DNA from: Variovorax sp. dw_308
GTDB lineage: Bacteria; Pseudomonadota; Gammaproteobacteria; Burkholderiales; Burkholderiaceae_C
Direction: 5' to 3'
DNA: 64,000 nt
NCBI RefSeq assembly: GCF_019207085.1
Contig: NZ_JAATOM010000014.1
Coordinates: forward strand, 1-64,000
In this document: positions 1 through 8,715 of the stretch, piece after piece
Layout: every line of letters starts with the position of its first letter
Position numbering within the stretch: position 1 is the stretch's first letter
Notes under the pieces: model-generated
The model's input: only the letters and a program-made list of their open reading frames with translations
Database searches by the model: none
What the model was told of the DNA's origin: nothing
Translations under genes and position numbers: made by a program

Positions 1-101
1 CGGCGCAGCCAGTCGGTGGCGGCGTCGGACGCGTTGCCGGGCTGCAGCGCGATGACGCGCTCGCCGGGCAGCGGCGTGGCGATGGGGACGATGGTGCTCA
101 C
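1..101 (-). CDS. 5' end of an unidentified gene in the CIS operon (cut by window edge)
   Basis: A GTG at 99-101 overlaps the end of the previous gene by three bases and is preceded on its strand by a strong GGAGG about 5 bases upstream, so translation very probably starts here. About 33 codons are visible, beginning VSTIVPIATPLPGE, with no stop before the edge. The residues are too few to place in a family. Its tight spacing makes it a further member of the contractile injection operon. Confidence 0.6.
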   Translation of the reverse strand, partial: MSTIVPIATPLPGERVIALQPGNASDAATDWLR

Positions 102-102
102 C

Positions 103-2457
103 TCAGCCTCCCTTGCGCTTGGCCTTGCGGCCGCTGCGTGATGGCGAATCGCCCGGATCGGGCTTCGGCGTCTCTGCCGACACGGACCGGGCGGCGCGAA
201 CCACCGGCGACACCGGGGCGCCGCGGATGACTGGCGAGACGATGGGCGAGACGGGTGTGATGACAGGAGTGACCGGCGTCACGGGGAGGACAGGCGTGAC
301 GGGCCCCAGGATCGGCGGACGCGGCCCCGGCACCGGCGTGACGACGGGCGGGCGCGTGGGCGGCGGCGTTGGCGTTGGCGTTGGCGTTGGCGCGGGCGTT
401 ATCGGCGGGCGCGTGGGCGGTGGCACCGGGGCCGGTGGTGGCACGGGAGCCGGTGGCGGCACAGGCGCTGGGGTTGGCACTGGAGCTGGCACCGGAGCCG
501 GCGGCACTGGGCTCGAAGGCGTCACCGGCGCCGGAGTCGGCACGGGTGCCGCGGGCGGCACAGGGCTCGGCGCGGGGGGCTCCGGAACCGGCGCAGGCGG
601 CGACGCCGGCCCCCCAGGCGCACCCACCGGCGCATCGAAGACCCGCGCCAGTTCCGCCACCACCTGCGTCGGCGCCAGGGATGCGTTCTGGTCGAGCTTG
701 CGCCACGTCACCCCAGTCGCGATGCGGCGCAGCGTGTCGGGCCGCAACTGGCCTTCGGGCGCAGCCTTCTCGACGCGCTCGAGCCCCTGGCCGGCGCCCC
801 GCGCGGTGAGATCGGCGCTGACCTTCAGGACGGTTGCCAGGTCCAGCGAGGGCCGCGTGCCGGCTTGCGTCGCCGGCGCCGCCGCATCGGCATCGCGCGC
901 GGCCTGGGTCAGCGCGCCGATGGTCGCAGCGCTCAATGCCGGCGACTCGGCCAGTCGCTTCGACGACAGCAGCGAAGTCAAGGTGCCCACCGCCGCCGGC
1001 GACGAGCGAGACACGAGGTTGTTGAACGAATCGCTCAGCCCCAGCATGCTCATGCGGGTGCGCAGCGACGTGTCGAGCGTGCGCTCGTCCACGCCGCTCA
1101 CGGCCTGCCATGCGCCTGTGTAGTCGTCGCGCACCGCGAGATGGCGGCGCCGCACGAACCACAGGTTGGGCAGGCGCGCGAGCCGTTGCCATTCGGCGTC
1201 GGAGGGGCTGGTCGGGTCGAGCACCACGACCGGACCGCTCGGCAGCCGCAATTTCTGCAGCACCTCGAAGGGCTTGCGCTGCGAGATCAGGTTCGGCGCC
1301 GCCGGCTTGACGACACGGCTGGTGCTGGCCAGGCGCGCGTTGACGGCGCGCCATTCATTGCGCGGCACCGGCGCAAGGATCAGCACGGCCGTGGAATCCA
1401 GCGCGTCGGCGGAGGCTTGGAGGTCGATCGGTTGCAGCAGCAGCGCGTCCTCGATCAGCGCGGGCAGTTCGTCTTCCGGCACCGGGCTGAAGTCGACCTC
1501 GATCTCCGCCGGGAAGAAGCCCTGCGTGAAGTCGCGGATGTCGATCAGCCCCGCCGGCAGCGGCCCGGCGCCGGGCAGCGCAGGGAACCAGGAGGACGCA
1601 GGGAAAGTCCGCCCCCGCGTGTTCTCCACCACCGCGGCCAGATGGTCCTGGTACTGCATGAGGTGTGCAAGCCGCAATGCGCGTGGCGAAAAGCCCAGCC
1701 CCGGCAGGTCGCCGCGATCCGCGCCGAGTTCGCGCCGCACCATCGCCTCGTCCACCCATTCGACCGTGTTGTTGCGCAGTGCCACCAGTGCCAGCGGCAG
1801 CACGTTGGCCGACAGGCTCGCGCCGCCACCGGCCACGAACACGTCGCGCGCCACCCGGCCACGGCGCGCGTCCAGCGCGTCGGTCGCGCCGTCGTCGGGC
1901 CAGGGCACCAGCACGATGGCGGTGGCTTCGATGGTGTCGCCGTCCTCGACGGTGCGTTGCCCGGTCAGCGACGACGGGTAGGCGCCGATCGGGTTGGCGG
2001 TGTATTCGACCGGACGCAGCGCCAGCACGAACAGCCCGGTGCGGCTGCGCATCGGCGGGTTGGGGATGCGGCCGAGGCCGAAGCGCGCGGACAGCTGCTC
2101 GGCCTGCGCGATGTTGGCCAGCGCGATGTCGAGGTCGCGCGGCAGCAGCACCAGTTCGCCGGCGGGCGTGATGCCGTGTCCGGTTTCGATGTGAAGCGAC
2201 TGCGAATCGCTGCTTTCGGTCACGCGCAGGCCCTGGGCGACGCCGCTGCCCGCCGCGCGGCCCAGGTCGGCTTCGCGCGTCAGCGTGTATTGCTGCTCGC
2301 GGATCAGGTCGCGCGCGGCCAGGAAGCGGCCGTCGAACCAGCGCGGGCGCTCGCGCCGCGGGTCTTCGACCAGTACGCCGGCCGTGCGCAGGCGTTGCAC
2401 ATCGGAGCGGGCCACGAGTTCGCGCGCGGCGCCCTGGGTGAGGTTGGGGAAGGGCAT
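103..2457 (-). CDS. CIS baseplate-associated protein with Pro-rich C-terminal tail
   Basis: 784 residues, family not recognised by name. Residues about 35-80 (RPRWFDGRFLAARDL..EQQY..GLRV) match the N-terminal part of the gene just upstream (RPSYATGMMLAADDF..EQTY..GLRV), so the two are paralogues sharing a domain. The middle is mixed alpha/beta. Residues about 605-755 are built from PAPVPPP/PTPAPV-type repeats, followed by a basic end (GRKAKRKGG). Such a Pro-rich stretch looks like an extended linker or spacer rather than an enzyme. It starts 10 bases after the previous stop and overlaps the next start, so it is translated with the baseplate genes. A role at the baseplate periphery or as a fibre connector is inference only. 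Confidence 0.75.
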   Translation of the reverse strand: MPFPNLTQGAARELVARSDVQRLRTAGVLVEDPRRERPRWFDGRFLAARDLIREQQYTLTREADLGRAAGSGVAQGLRVTESSDSQSLHIETGHGITPAGELVLLPRDLDIALANIAQAEQLSARFGLGRIPNPPMRSRTGLFVLALRPVEYTANPIGAYPSSLTGQRTVEDGDTIEATAIVLVPWPDDGATDALDARRGRVARDVFVAGGGASLSANVLPLALVALRNNTVEWVDEAMVRRELGADRGDLPGLGFSPRALRLAHLMQYQDHLAAVVENTRGRTFPASSWFPALPGAGPLPAGLIDIRDFTQGFFPAEIEVDFSPVPEDELPALIEDALLLQPIDLQASADALDSTAVLILAPVPRNEWRAVNARLASTSRVVKPAAPNLISQRKPFEVLQKLRLPSGPVVVLDPTSPSDAEWQRLARLPNLWFVRRRHLAVRDDYTGAWQAVSGVDERTLDTSLRTRMSMLGLSDSFNNLVSRSSPAAVGTLTSLLSSKRLAESPALSAATIGALTQAARDADAAAPATQAGTRPSLDLATVLKVSADLTARGAGQGLERVEKAAPEGQLRPDTLRRIATGVTWRKLDQNASLAPTQVVAELARVFDAPVGAPGGPASPPAPVPEPPAPSPVPPAAPVPTPAPVTPSSPVPPAPVPAPVPTPAPVPPPAPVPPPAPVPPPTRPPITPAPTPTPTPTPPPTRPPVVTPVPGPRPPILGPVTPVLPVTPVTPVITPVSPIVSPVIRGAPVSPVVRAARSVSAETPKPDPGDSPSRSGRKAKRKGG

Positions 2458-2466
2458 GGTGAGTCC

Positions 2467-3390
2467 TTAGAGGCCGATGGCGTTGGCCAGCAGGTTGACC
2501 GCCGGCAGGAAGCGGCGGCCGAAGTTGTCGACTTGCGGCGCCTCCGCACTGCGCAGCGGCGCACCGGTGGCGACCAGCGCCTGCACCGGGATGAAAAGGC
2601 GCGCGAGGAACACCGCGCTGTGGTCGAACACCAGCGGATGCTCGGGCAGGGCGTCGAGCGGGTCGGTGCTGCCGGAGCGGCCGGTCGCGGGGTAGGCGGC
2701 GAGCACGGCGTCCTGCGTCGCGGCACGGCGATCGGCCGGCGCCTGGCCGCTGAGATCGGCGCCTTGCAAGGGCAGGCCGGCGTTGGTGTCGGAGAGTCCG
2801 GCGCGCAAGGTCACCACCACCTCGTAGGCATCGCGCAGGCGCGACACCGAGACGGCGTCCAGCGCGTCGTACGGCCCGGACGCAAAGCTCGGCGTGTAGC
2901 CATGCGCGCAGGCGATGAAGCGCAGGTAGACATCGGCGACGACGGCGGCGGCGGGCAGGGGCGTCGCGTCGGCCTGGCGGCGCAGGCTGGCAAAGCGCGC
3001 CAGGTTGTCGTAGCTGGCCAGCCGCATCGCGCCGCCGCCCTGCGTCGCGGACTGCTGCGTGAACCACGGCACGAGGCGCAGGCAGGCAGGTCGCGGCACC
3101 TCGATGAGCCGGCCGAGCCGGTCGACCGCCACGCCGGGGTCGACGACGATTTCCTCCGGATGCGGCGCATTGCCGCCGATGACTTCCGGCTCGTAGTGCA
3201 CGCGCAGCCCGGCCAGGGTGCCGTTGCCGGACAACTGCGCCAGGGCGCGCGCGAGCCGGCCGCGGTGGTAGGTCTGTTCGTCGCTGAAATCGTCTGCGGC
3301 GAGCATCATGCCGGTGGCATAGGAAGGTCGCTCGGGCAGCGGGCGGGCGTACAGCGGATCGGCGCTGGGGTCGCGGCTTTGCACGGTCAT
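2467..3390 (-). CDS. CIS baseplate-associated protein, paralogue of the downstream gene
   Basis: About 307 residues. An ATG at 3396 overlaps the previous stop as ATGA, but the AGGAG motif sits 8 bases before the second ATG at 3390, so the later start is preferred; both give the same protein from MTVQSRD on. Residues about 15-60 carry RPSYATGMMLAADDFSDEQ, the signature shared with the following gene. The remainder has no motif I recognise. Proteins of this kind sit after the tail-wedge genes in eCIS loci, so a baseplate or fibre-attachment role is likely but not shown. Confidence 0.75.
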   Translation of the reverse strand: MTVQSRDPSADPLYARPLPERPSYATGMMLAADDFSDEQTYHRGRLARALAQLSGNGTLAGLRVHYEPEVIGGNAPHPEEIVVDPGVAVDRLGRLIEVPRPACLRLVPWFTQQSATQGGGAMRLASYDNLARFASLRRQADATPLPAAAVVADVYLRFIACAHGYTPSFASGPYDALDAVSVSRLRDAYEVVVTLRAGLSDTNAGLPLQGADLSGQAPADRRAATQDAVLAAYPATGRSGSTDPLDALPEHPLVFDHSAVFLARLFIPVQALVATGAPLRSAEAPQVDNFGRRFLPAVNLLANAIGL

Positions 3391-3392
3391 GG

Positions 3393-6011
3393 TCATGGCT
3401 CCTGGTTCAAGATGGGCGCGGTGCTGCCGCCGACGCGCGGGTCGAGTGCGGGCGACTGGCGCACCAGGTCGCCCATGCCGAGCACGCTGCGCTGCACGCG
3501 CACCGGCTGCGGCGCCGCGGGCGGCGCGAGGTAGGTGTCCACGGCGACCAGGCTGGAGACGCCGACCAGCAGCGGCTTCGACGCCGTCACCACGCGCACG
3601 TCGACGTGCGCCGGTGCTTCGAGTTCGACGATGCGGCGGATCAAGCCGAGGTCCTGCGGCTCGACTTCCTGGTGCACGAACACCGTGGCGCGGTGGGCCA
3701 GGCGGCCGTAGAAGGCGCGCACCGCGTCGTTCTCGGCGTCGGTGGCCTGGTCGTCGCGGAACAGCGCCATCAGCTCGGCCTGCTGCTGGTCGGCGAGGAA
3801 CAGCGTGTCGCCGACGATGGAATTGCCGCTGTGGCCAAGGCCCGGCAGCAGCGGATCGTCTTCGTCCACGAGGTCGACGCCCAGCAGCGTGGCCAGCAGG
3901 CGGCGCAGGCGGAAGTCCTCGATCACGACGATCTCGCCGCCGCTCACGCCACCGCCGCTGGCCACGTCGAGCGCGAACGACAGGCCGCGCCGCGTGCCGT
4001 GCCAGCGCGCCAGCCGCGGGGCTTCGCGCAGCCATGCACGGCGGCGGTTGGCGGGCAGGGCGGCATCGAAGGCCACGCCGACCCAGGCGCCGAGCCAGTC
4101 GAGTTGCGGCTCGGGCACGGTGGCCGGATGGGTCAGCACATGGGCGCTGGCGACGCGGTCTTCCAGCGTGGTCAGCACGCCCTCGTAGTTGGCGACCATG
4201 CGCGAGAGGAAGTCGGATGGGGTCGCCTTCGGCCTGTAGACGCCGATGTCGCGTGCGCCCAGCGGGTCGCGCACCAGGTGCCAAGTGGCCTGGCGCGAAC
4301 TGTCGAACAGGCGCCAGCGCTGCTGCGGCTCGATGGGCGTGGCGGCCAGCGCGCCGGAGATGTCGGGGAGTTGCTGTTGCAGCGCCTGGACGACCGCGGC
4401 TGCCGCGGCGCCGCCCGCATCGAGCGACGCGATCGCGCTCGCCGGCAAGGTCGCGAGCCGCTCACCGGCGGCTTGCGCATCGGCGCCGAACTGCGTCTCG
4501 CGCAGGAAGCGCGGCAGGTAGTGGTCGACGTAGTCAAAGCGGCCGGCCCAGGCGCGCAGCGCGAGGATCTCGGGCGTGGCGCGGCCGTCGCCGAGCAACG
4601 TGCAGCGCACCCACAGGTAGCGTCCGACCAAGCGGCGCACCCGCCGTGTCGCGTCCTGGATCAGCACGCCGAACAGGCCGCGCCGGTCGCGCTCGGCGGT
4701 CCAGGATGCCAGCCCGGGGTGGCCGGGCAACTCGGACGGCGCGCGGTCCCATGCGGCGCGCGGCACCGGGCCGGCCATCGTGTCCGGCGCGAGCGCGGCG
4801 ATGTCGCGGCCAAAGCCGTGCGGCTGCCAAGCGCCTGCATCGTCCAGCGGCGGCGGCGCGGGATCGGCCGTGGCCGCGAGCCAGACGATGAAGCCGGTGC
4901 CGGCCGGGATCGAGGCCTCGGCCATCAGGCGGTGCCAGACGGTGTCGGGCTGGCCGCTGTCGAGCCATTGGGCCGCGAGGCCATCGGCGGTGTCGGCCCA
5001 GTTCGTGGCCTCGCCTTGGCGCGCGGTGTTGACGAGCGAGAGCGGCAGCAAGGGCTCGGCCTCGTCGTCGTTCAACGGGTAGCGCGGTGGCATTTCCAGC
5101 GTATGGGCGAAGGAGGCCTCGACGGCGCCGGTGGCCAACGGGAAGACCTCACCGAGCACGATGCCGCCGTCGTCGAACGAGAGCGCGTCGGTGCGGCCGG
5201 GCAGCCGCACGGCGATGGCGCCGTTCGCGAGCCAGGCCAGGCTGTAGGCATAGCGGCCACCTGCGAGGGGCACGGCGGGCGTGAGGGTGCCGCTGGTGGC
5301 GTCGATGCTGCGCAGCCGTGCCGCACCATCCGGCCCCCAACTGAGCAGGCGCAACGCGGGGCCGGGGTACGCGGCCAGGGCGATCGGCTGTTCGTCGGCG
5401 GGCCAACTGATTTGCGTCAGCCGGCGCAAGGTGGGCGGGAAGCAGTTCTCCAGCTCGGGGCGGAAGACCTGCGGCGCGTATTCGTCGCGTGCCGGCGTCT
5501 GCAGCGAAAGCGGCCGGCCTTCGAGCCGCGCCAGCCGTCCGCTGGTGCGCTCCATCAGCAGCACGCCGCCGTCCGCGTGGGCCGCGAGGCGCCAGGGCAC
5601 GAAGCCCTCCGTCGGGACGCGTGTCGTGGCGAAGCGGCCGCGCAGGTCGTGCATCAGCACGGCGTCCGGCAAGGCGGCGTACAGCACGCCATCGGTGCCG
5701 ACGCAGATGTCGGTCGGTGCGACGTCCAGCGGCAGCGTGATCGCGTCGCCGGGGAGATGGCCGGTGTGCACGACCACCGCCATGGCCTCGCCATCCCATC
5801 GCGCGACGGAGCCGAAGCTGTCGACCGCGCGCGGCACCACGTCCAGCGCGGCCAGCGCCACGGCCTCCGCGGCGGCATCGATCGGCGAGACCACCTCGCG
5901 CTCGCTGGCCAGCCGCAGGGCCCGGCAGCCGCTGTCGTAGCGCGTGTGGTCATGGCTGCGCCAGTGACCGGCATTCGCCAGCAGGAAGAAGCGCAGGCCG
6001 TTGGCGTCCAT
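3393..6011 (-). CDS. CIS baseplate/tail protein with N-terminal propeller-like region (TIGR02242-type)
   Basis: 872 residues. Roughly residues 1-350 consist of repeated short beta units of the kind found in beta-propellers (phrases such as DGVLYAALPDAV, DGGVLLMERTSGRLARLE, WLANGAIAVRLPG). Residues about 600-830 resemble the phage tail domain TIGR02242 that follows baseplate protein J in contractile injection loci, including YEGVLTTLEDRVA and LDWLGAWVGVAFD. It starts 6 bases after the J-like gene stop, matching the Pvc11-Pvc12 order. The likely role is closing the wedge ring, with the propeller exposed on the baseplate surface; that placement is inference. Confidence 0.8.
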   Translation of the reverse strand: MDANGLRFFLLANAGHWRSHDHTRYDSGCRALRLASEREVVSPIDAAAEAVALAALDVVPRAVDSFGSVARWDGEAMAVVVHTGHLPGDAITLPLDVAPTDICVGTDGVLYAALPDAVLMHDLRGRFATTRVPTEGFVPWRLAAHADGGVLLMERTSGRLARLEGRPLSLQTPARDEYAPQVFRPELENCFPPTLRRLTQISWPADEQPIALAAYPGPALRLLSWGPDGAARLRSIDATSGTLTPAVPLAGGRYAYSLAWLANGAIAVRLPGRTDALSFDDGGIVLGEVFPLATGAVEASFAHTLEMPPRYPLNDDEAEPLLPLSLVNTARQGEATNWADTADGLAAQWLDSGQPDTVWHRLMAEASIPAGTGFIVWLAATADPAPPPLDDAGAWQPHGFGRDIAALAPDTMAGPVPRAAWDRAPSELPGHPGLASWTAERDRRGLFGVLIQDATRRVRRLVGRYLWVRCTLLGDGRATPEILALRAWAGRFDYVDHYLPRFLRETQFGADAQAAGERLATLPASAIASLDAGGAAAAAVVQALQQQLPDISGALAATPIEPQQRWRLFDSSRQATWHLVRDPLGARDIGVYRPKATPSDFLSRMVANYEGVLTTLEDRVASAHVLTHPATVPEPQLDWLGAWVGVAFDAALPANRRRAWLREAPRLARWHGTRRGLSFALDVASGGGVSGGEIVVIEDFRLRRLLATLLGVDLVDEDDPLLPGLGHSGNSIVGDTLFLADQQQAELMALFRDDQATDAENDAVRAFYGRLAHRATVFVHQEVEPQDLGLIRRIVELEAPAHVDVRVVTASKPLLVGVSSLVAVDTYLAPPAAPQPVRVQRSVLGMGDLVRQSPALDPRVGGSTAPILNQEP

Positions 6012-6017
6012 GGCGGT

Positions 6018-8306
6018 TCAGCAGAGTTCCGGCACGACGGGCACCGCGACCTGGTTGGCCTTGGCGAAGGGGTTGGGCAGCGCGGCCAGCGAGGTGGGCA
6101 CGGCCGTGTCCCCATCGACGACGATCACACCGAGCAATTCGGGCAACTGCCAGCGCGCCAGTTCGAGGCTGCGCGTGCCGTCCGGCTGGTTGCGCGGCAG
6201 CAGCGTCCATGCGGGGCCGCTTTCCGACACGCCCTTGCCGAACAGGTTCAGCCCCGACACCTCGCGCACGCCGGCCACGCGCGAGACCTCGACCTCCAGC
6301 TCGCGCTCGCGCACATGGCGGCCCAGCGTCCAGCCCTTGCCGTCGGCGCCGCCGGGCGGCAGCGGCCACAGCAGCCGCTTCAGGGCCTGGCGCACTTCGA
6401 GCAGCACGGCGTCGCGGCCGAAACCGTCGCGCAGCACCACACCTACAGCGAGTCCGAGCGGGATGTATTCGCAGCCGATCACGTACAGCTCCGACGCGAG
6501 CGGCGAGCGTGCGGCCAGGTGGCTGTACGTGCGCTCGAGGAACGGCCTGTCAGGACGCGGGTTGGGTGCCTGCGCGGTCGTCATCGGCTGCTCCGGCAGC
6601 ACCATCACGCTGACCACGCCGGGCACTTCGAAGCGCCGGTCGCGCGGCTTGAAGCGCGGCATCACCTCGACGCGGCCCATGGCGATGCCGGGCACTTCGA
6701 AGGCCAGGCGCTGGTAGTCGAGCGGGGTCACGGCCCGGTCGCGGTGGCGCAGCAGCGCGGGAATACGCGCCTCGGCCTGCGCCATCGTCTCGGCATCGAC
6801 GCCGCCTTGCATCGGCAGCGGCTGCTGGACCTTCAGGGGCGAGGATCGGCCGCCTTCGATGCGGGTGGCGCTGATGGCGGTCAGTGATTGCGGCGGCAGG
6901 TTGGCCACGACGCCGCCACCGAAGCGGCCGAAGGCCAGGCGCACGCGCATCTGGCGCTCCGGGATGCGGCCACGGATGCCGTCGCCGAAGCGCAGCGTGC
7001 CGGCGGCGGCATCGAATTCGAAGACCGCGGCTTCACGCGCGACGTTGGGATTGGCATCGATGGTTGCCAGGTCCTCGATGCGGCTCCATGTGCGGTAGCC
7101 CTGGCCAGGTTCCTCGACCTCGATCACCAGCGTGTCGGCATCGACCGATCCTTGCGGCAATGAAAAGCTTTGGTCCGCCGCACCGGTGGAACTGCCGAGC
7201 ACGCTGCCGCGCAGGGTCGTGCGCTGGTCCACTTCGACCGCATTGGCGCCGATCCACGACAGCGCCAGGTGCTCGACCTGCGCACCGGGCCGCGGGCGCA
7301 GGCGCAGCCAGCCGACCAGGCGGGCGGCGCGGTCGGCATCGTCGATGCGCGGCGGCGTGTCGCCGACACCGGCGGACGGATTGGCCAGCACGTCGTTGGG
7401 CGGCACCCACAGGCGATCCTTGCCAGGCAAGGGCAATCTCAGCGTGCCCGCGCGGGTGAGGCCGGCGGTGGTGTTGCTGTCGGGCAGCGGATCGAGCGTG
7501 AGGTATTCGGTGCCGAAGGTGCCGGTGCCGCGCGTCGCCAGTTCCCACAGCACGGGCAGCGGCGCCGGTGCCTCGAGTTCGTCGAACAGCTCGGGCGTGC
7601 TGATGGTCGGCACCACGCCGAGCGACAGCAGCGTCGGCGTGCCGGCCGCGCCGCCGAGCGCGTTGCGCACGGATTCGTTGGTGCTTTCCTGTTCGGTGGG
7701 CCGGGCCGCGGTGGGCGCGAGCAGCGCGATCCACAGCACCCGGTCGATGCTGCTCGCGAAGACGTCGATGCCGTCGGGCTCGGCGCGGTCGGCATCGAAC
7801 ACGCGATGGGTTTCATACGGCTCGGCCGCACCGTTGACGCGATGGATGCGGGCCAGCCCCGCGACCACGTCGGCCATGCGGGCGCGTTCGCCATCGTCCA
7901 GCGCCCGCTTGATGTAGGCCTCGGCCACGATGGGCAGCACGCTGGTCTCAGACAGCGTCTCGAAGGGCGCGGGGCCGCTCAGCGTGGCGCCGGGTTGCAG
8001 CGTCTGCACGGTCAGGTCGTTGGGCGGCTGCGCGTAGGCCAGTTGCACGATGCCGCGCGCGGGCAGGGCGCCGCGCATCGGCGCACCGAGCAACTGCTGG
8101 AACACCAGCCGCTGCCGCTCCGGCACGAGGTTGGCGCGGTACAGCAGCGCATCGCCGAGCCATGCGAACAGCTCGACCATGGTGCGGCCGGGATCGCCCA
8201 GGCGCGGGTTGGTCCATTCCGGCGTGTGGGCCGGGATGCGGGCGAGCAGGTCTTCGACAAGGTCGTCGAAGCGCCGGTCGTCGAGGCGGGGTGGGGTGAT
8301 TGCCAT
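6018..8306 (-). CDS. baseplate assembly protein J-like (CIS wedge, Pvc11-like)
   Basis: 762 residues beginning MAITPPRLDDRRFDDLVEDL. The pattern DPGRTMVELFAWLGDALLYR near residue 40 is typical of the large putative baseplate assembly proteins of phage-like secretion particles. The C-terminal third carries the gpJ-like core (TPLDYQRLAFEVPGIAMGRV). This family forms the main wedge of the baseplate, joining the hub to the sheath initiator gp25. Its position directly after gp25 and before the TIGR02242 protein is the standard order. The length is normal for eCIS J proteins and no break is visible. Confidence 0.92.
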   Translation of the reverse strand: MAITPPRLDDRRFDDLVEDLLARIPAHTPEWTNPRLGDPGRTMVELFAWLGDALLYRANLVPERQRLVFQQLLGAPMRGALPARGIVQLAYAQPPNDLTVQTLQPGATLSGPAPFETLSETSVLPIVAEAYIKRALDDGERARMADVVAGLARIHRVNGAAEPYETHRVFDADRAEPDGIDVFASSIDRVLWIALLAPTAARPTEQESTNESVRNALGGAAGTPTLLSLGVVPTISTPELFDELEAPAPLPVLWELATRGTGTFGTEYLTLDPLPDSNTTAGLTRAGTLRLPLPGKDRLWVPPNDVLANPSAGVGDTPPRIDDADRAARLVGWLRLRPRPGAQVEHLALSWIGANAVEVDQRTTLRGSVLGSSTGAADQSFSLPQGSVDADTLVIEVEEPGQGYRTWSRIEDLATIDANPNVAREAAVFEFDAAAGTLRFGDGIRGRIPERQMRVRLAFGRFGGGVVANLPPQSLTAISATRIEGGRSSPLKVQQPLPMQGGVDAETMAQAEARIPALLRHRDRAVTPLDYQRLAFEVPGIAMGRVEVMPRFKPRDRRFEVPGVVSVMVLPEQPMTTAQAPNPRPDRPFLERTYSHLAARSPLASELYVIGCEYIPLGLAVGVVLRDGFGRDAVLLEVRQALKRLLWPLPPGGADGKGWTLGRHVRERELEVEVSRVAGVREVSGLNLFGKGVSESGPAWTLLPRNQPDGTRSLELARWQLPELLGVIVVDGDTAVPTSLAALPNPFAKANQVAVPVVPELC

Positions 8307-8313
8307 GGTGGGT

Positions 8314-8715
8314 CTACCGTGGTTCCTGGGTCATGGTCAGCGCGAGCGTGGCCGCCTCGCCGGTGCGTTGCAGCCGGTAGGCGATCTCGACGCGGATCTG
8401 GGTGGGTTCGCCGTCGACTTCGAGCACGTCGACGCGGTCGAGCACGATGCGCGGCTCCCAGCGCGTGACGGCCTCGGTCACCAGCACCTGGATGCGGCGG
8501 CGCGTGGCCAGCGTGTTGGGCTCATGCAGCAGGCGATCCAGGCCGGCGCCGAAGTCGGGCCGCATGAGTTGCTCGCCGGGGCGGGTTGCCAGCAGTGCCT
8601 GCAAGGTGTCGCGCACGCTGCGCTCGAGCACCGGCCAGTCGAGGCGGCCATGCGCATCGGGAACCGCGAACAGCGGCCAGCCGATGGCGGGGCGGCGGAG
8701 GTCGAACTCAGCCAT
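8314..8715 (-). CDS. GPW/gp25 family baseplate wedge protein
   Basis: 133 residues. The motif LLATRPGEQLMRPDFGAGLDRLL is the hallmark of gp25/GPW proteins, which sit in the baseplate wedge and prime sheath polymerisation. The length is typical. The start overlaps the end of the upstream 561-residue gene by 8 bases, implying coupled translation, and the stop lies 7 bases before the J-like gene. The assignment is firm from motif and context together. Confidence 0.95.
   Translation of the reverse strand: MAEFDLRRPAIGWPLFAVPDAHGRLDWPVLERSVRDTLQALLATRPGEQLMRPDFGAGLDRLLHEPNTLATRRRIQVLVTEAVTRWEPRIVLDRVDVLEVDGEPTQIRVEIAYRLQRTGEAATLALTMTQEPR

Noticed and set aside
380-520. Short tandem DNA repeats suggesting a CRISPR or satellite
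   Set aside because: Units of about 12-18 bases with no spacers; they encode the PAPV/PVPPP stretch of the Pro-rich protein.
3606-6887. Long plus-strand frame (1093 codons) antisense to the baseplate genes
   Set aside because: Same reason; the opposite strand holds recognisable baseplate proteins.
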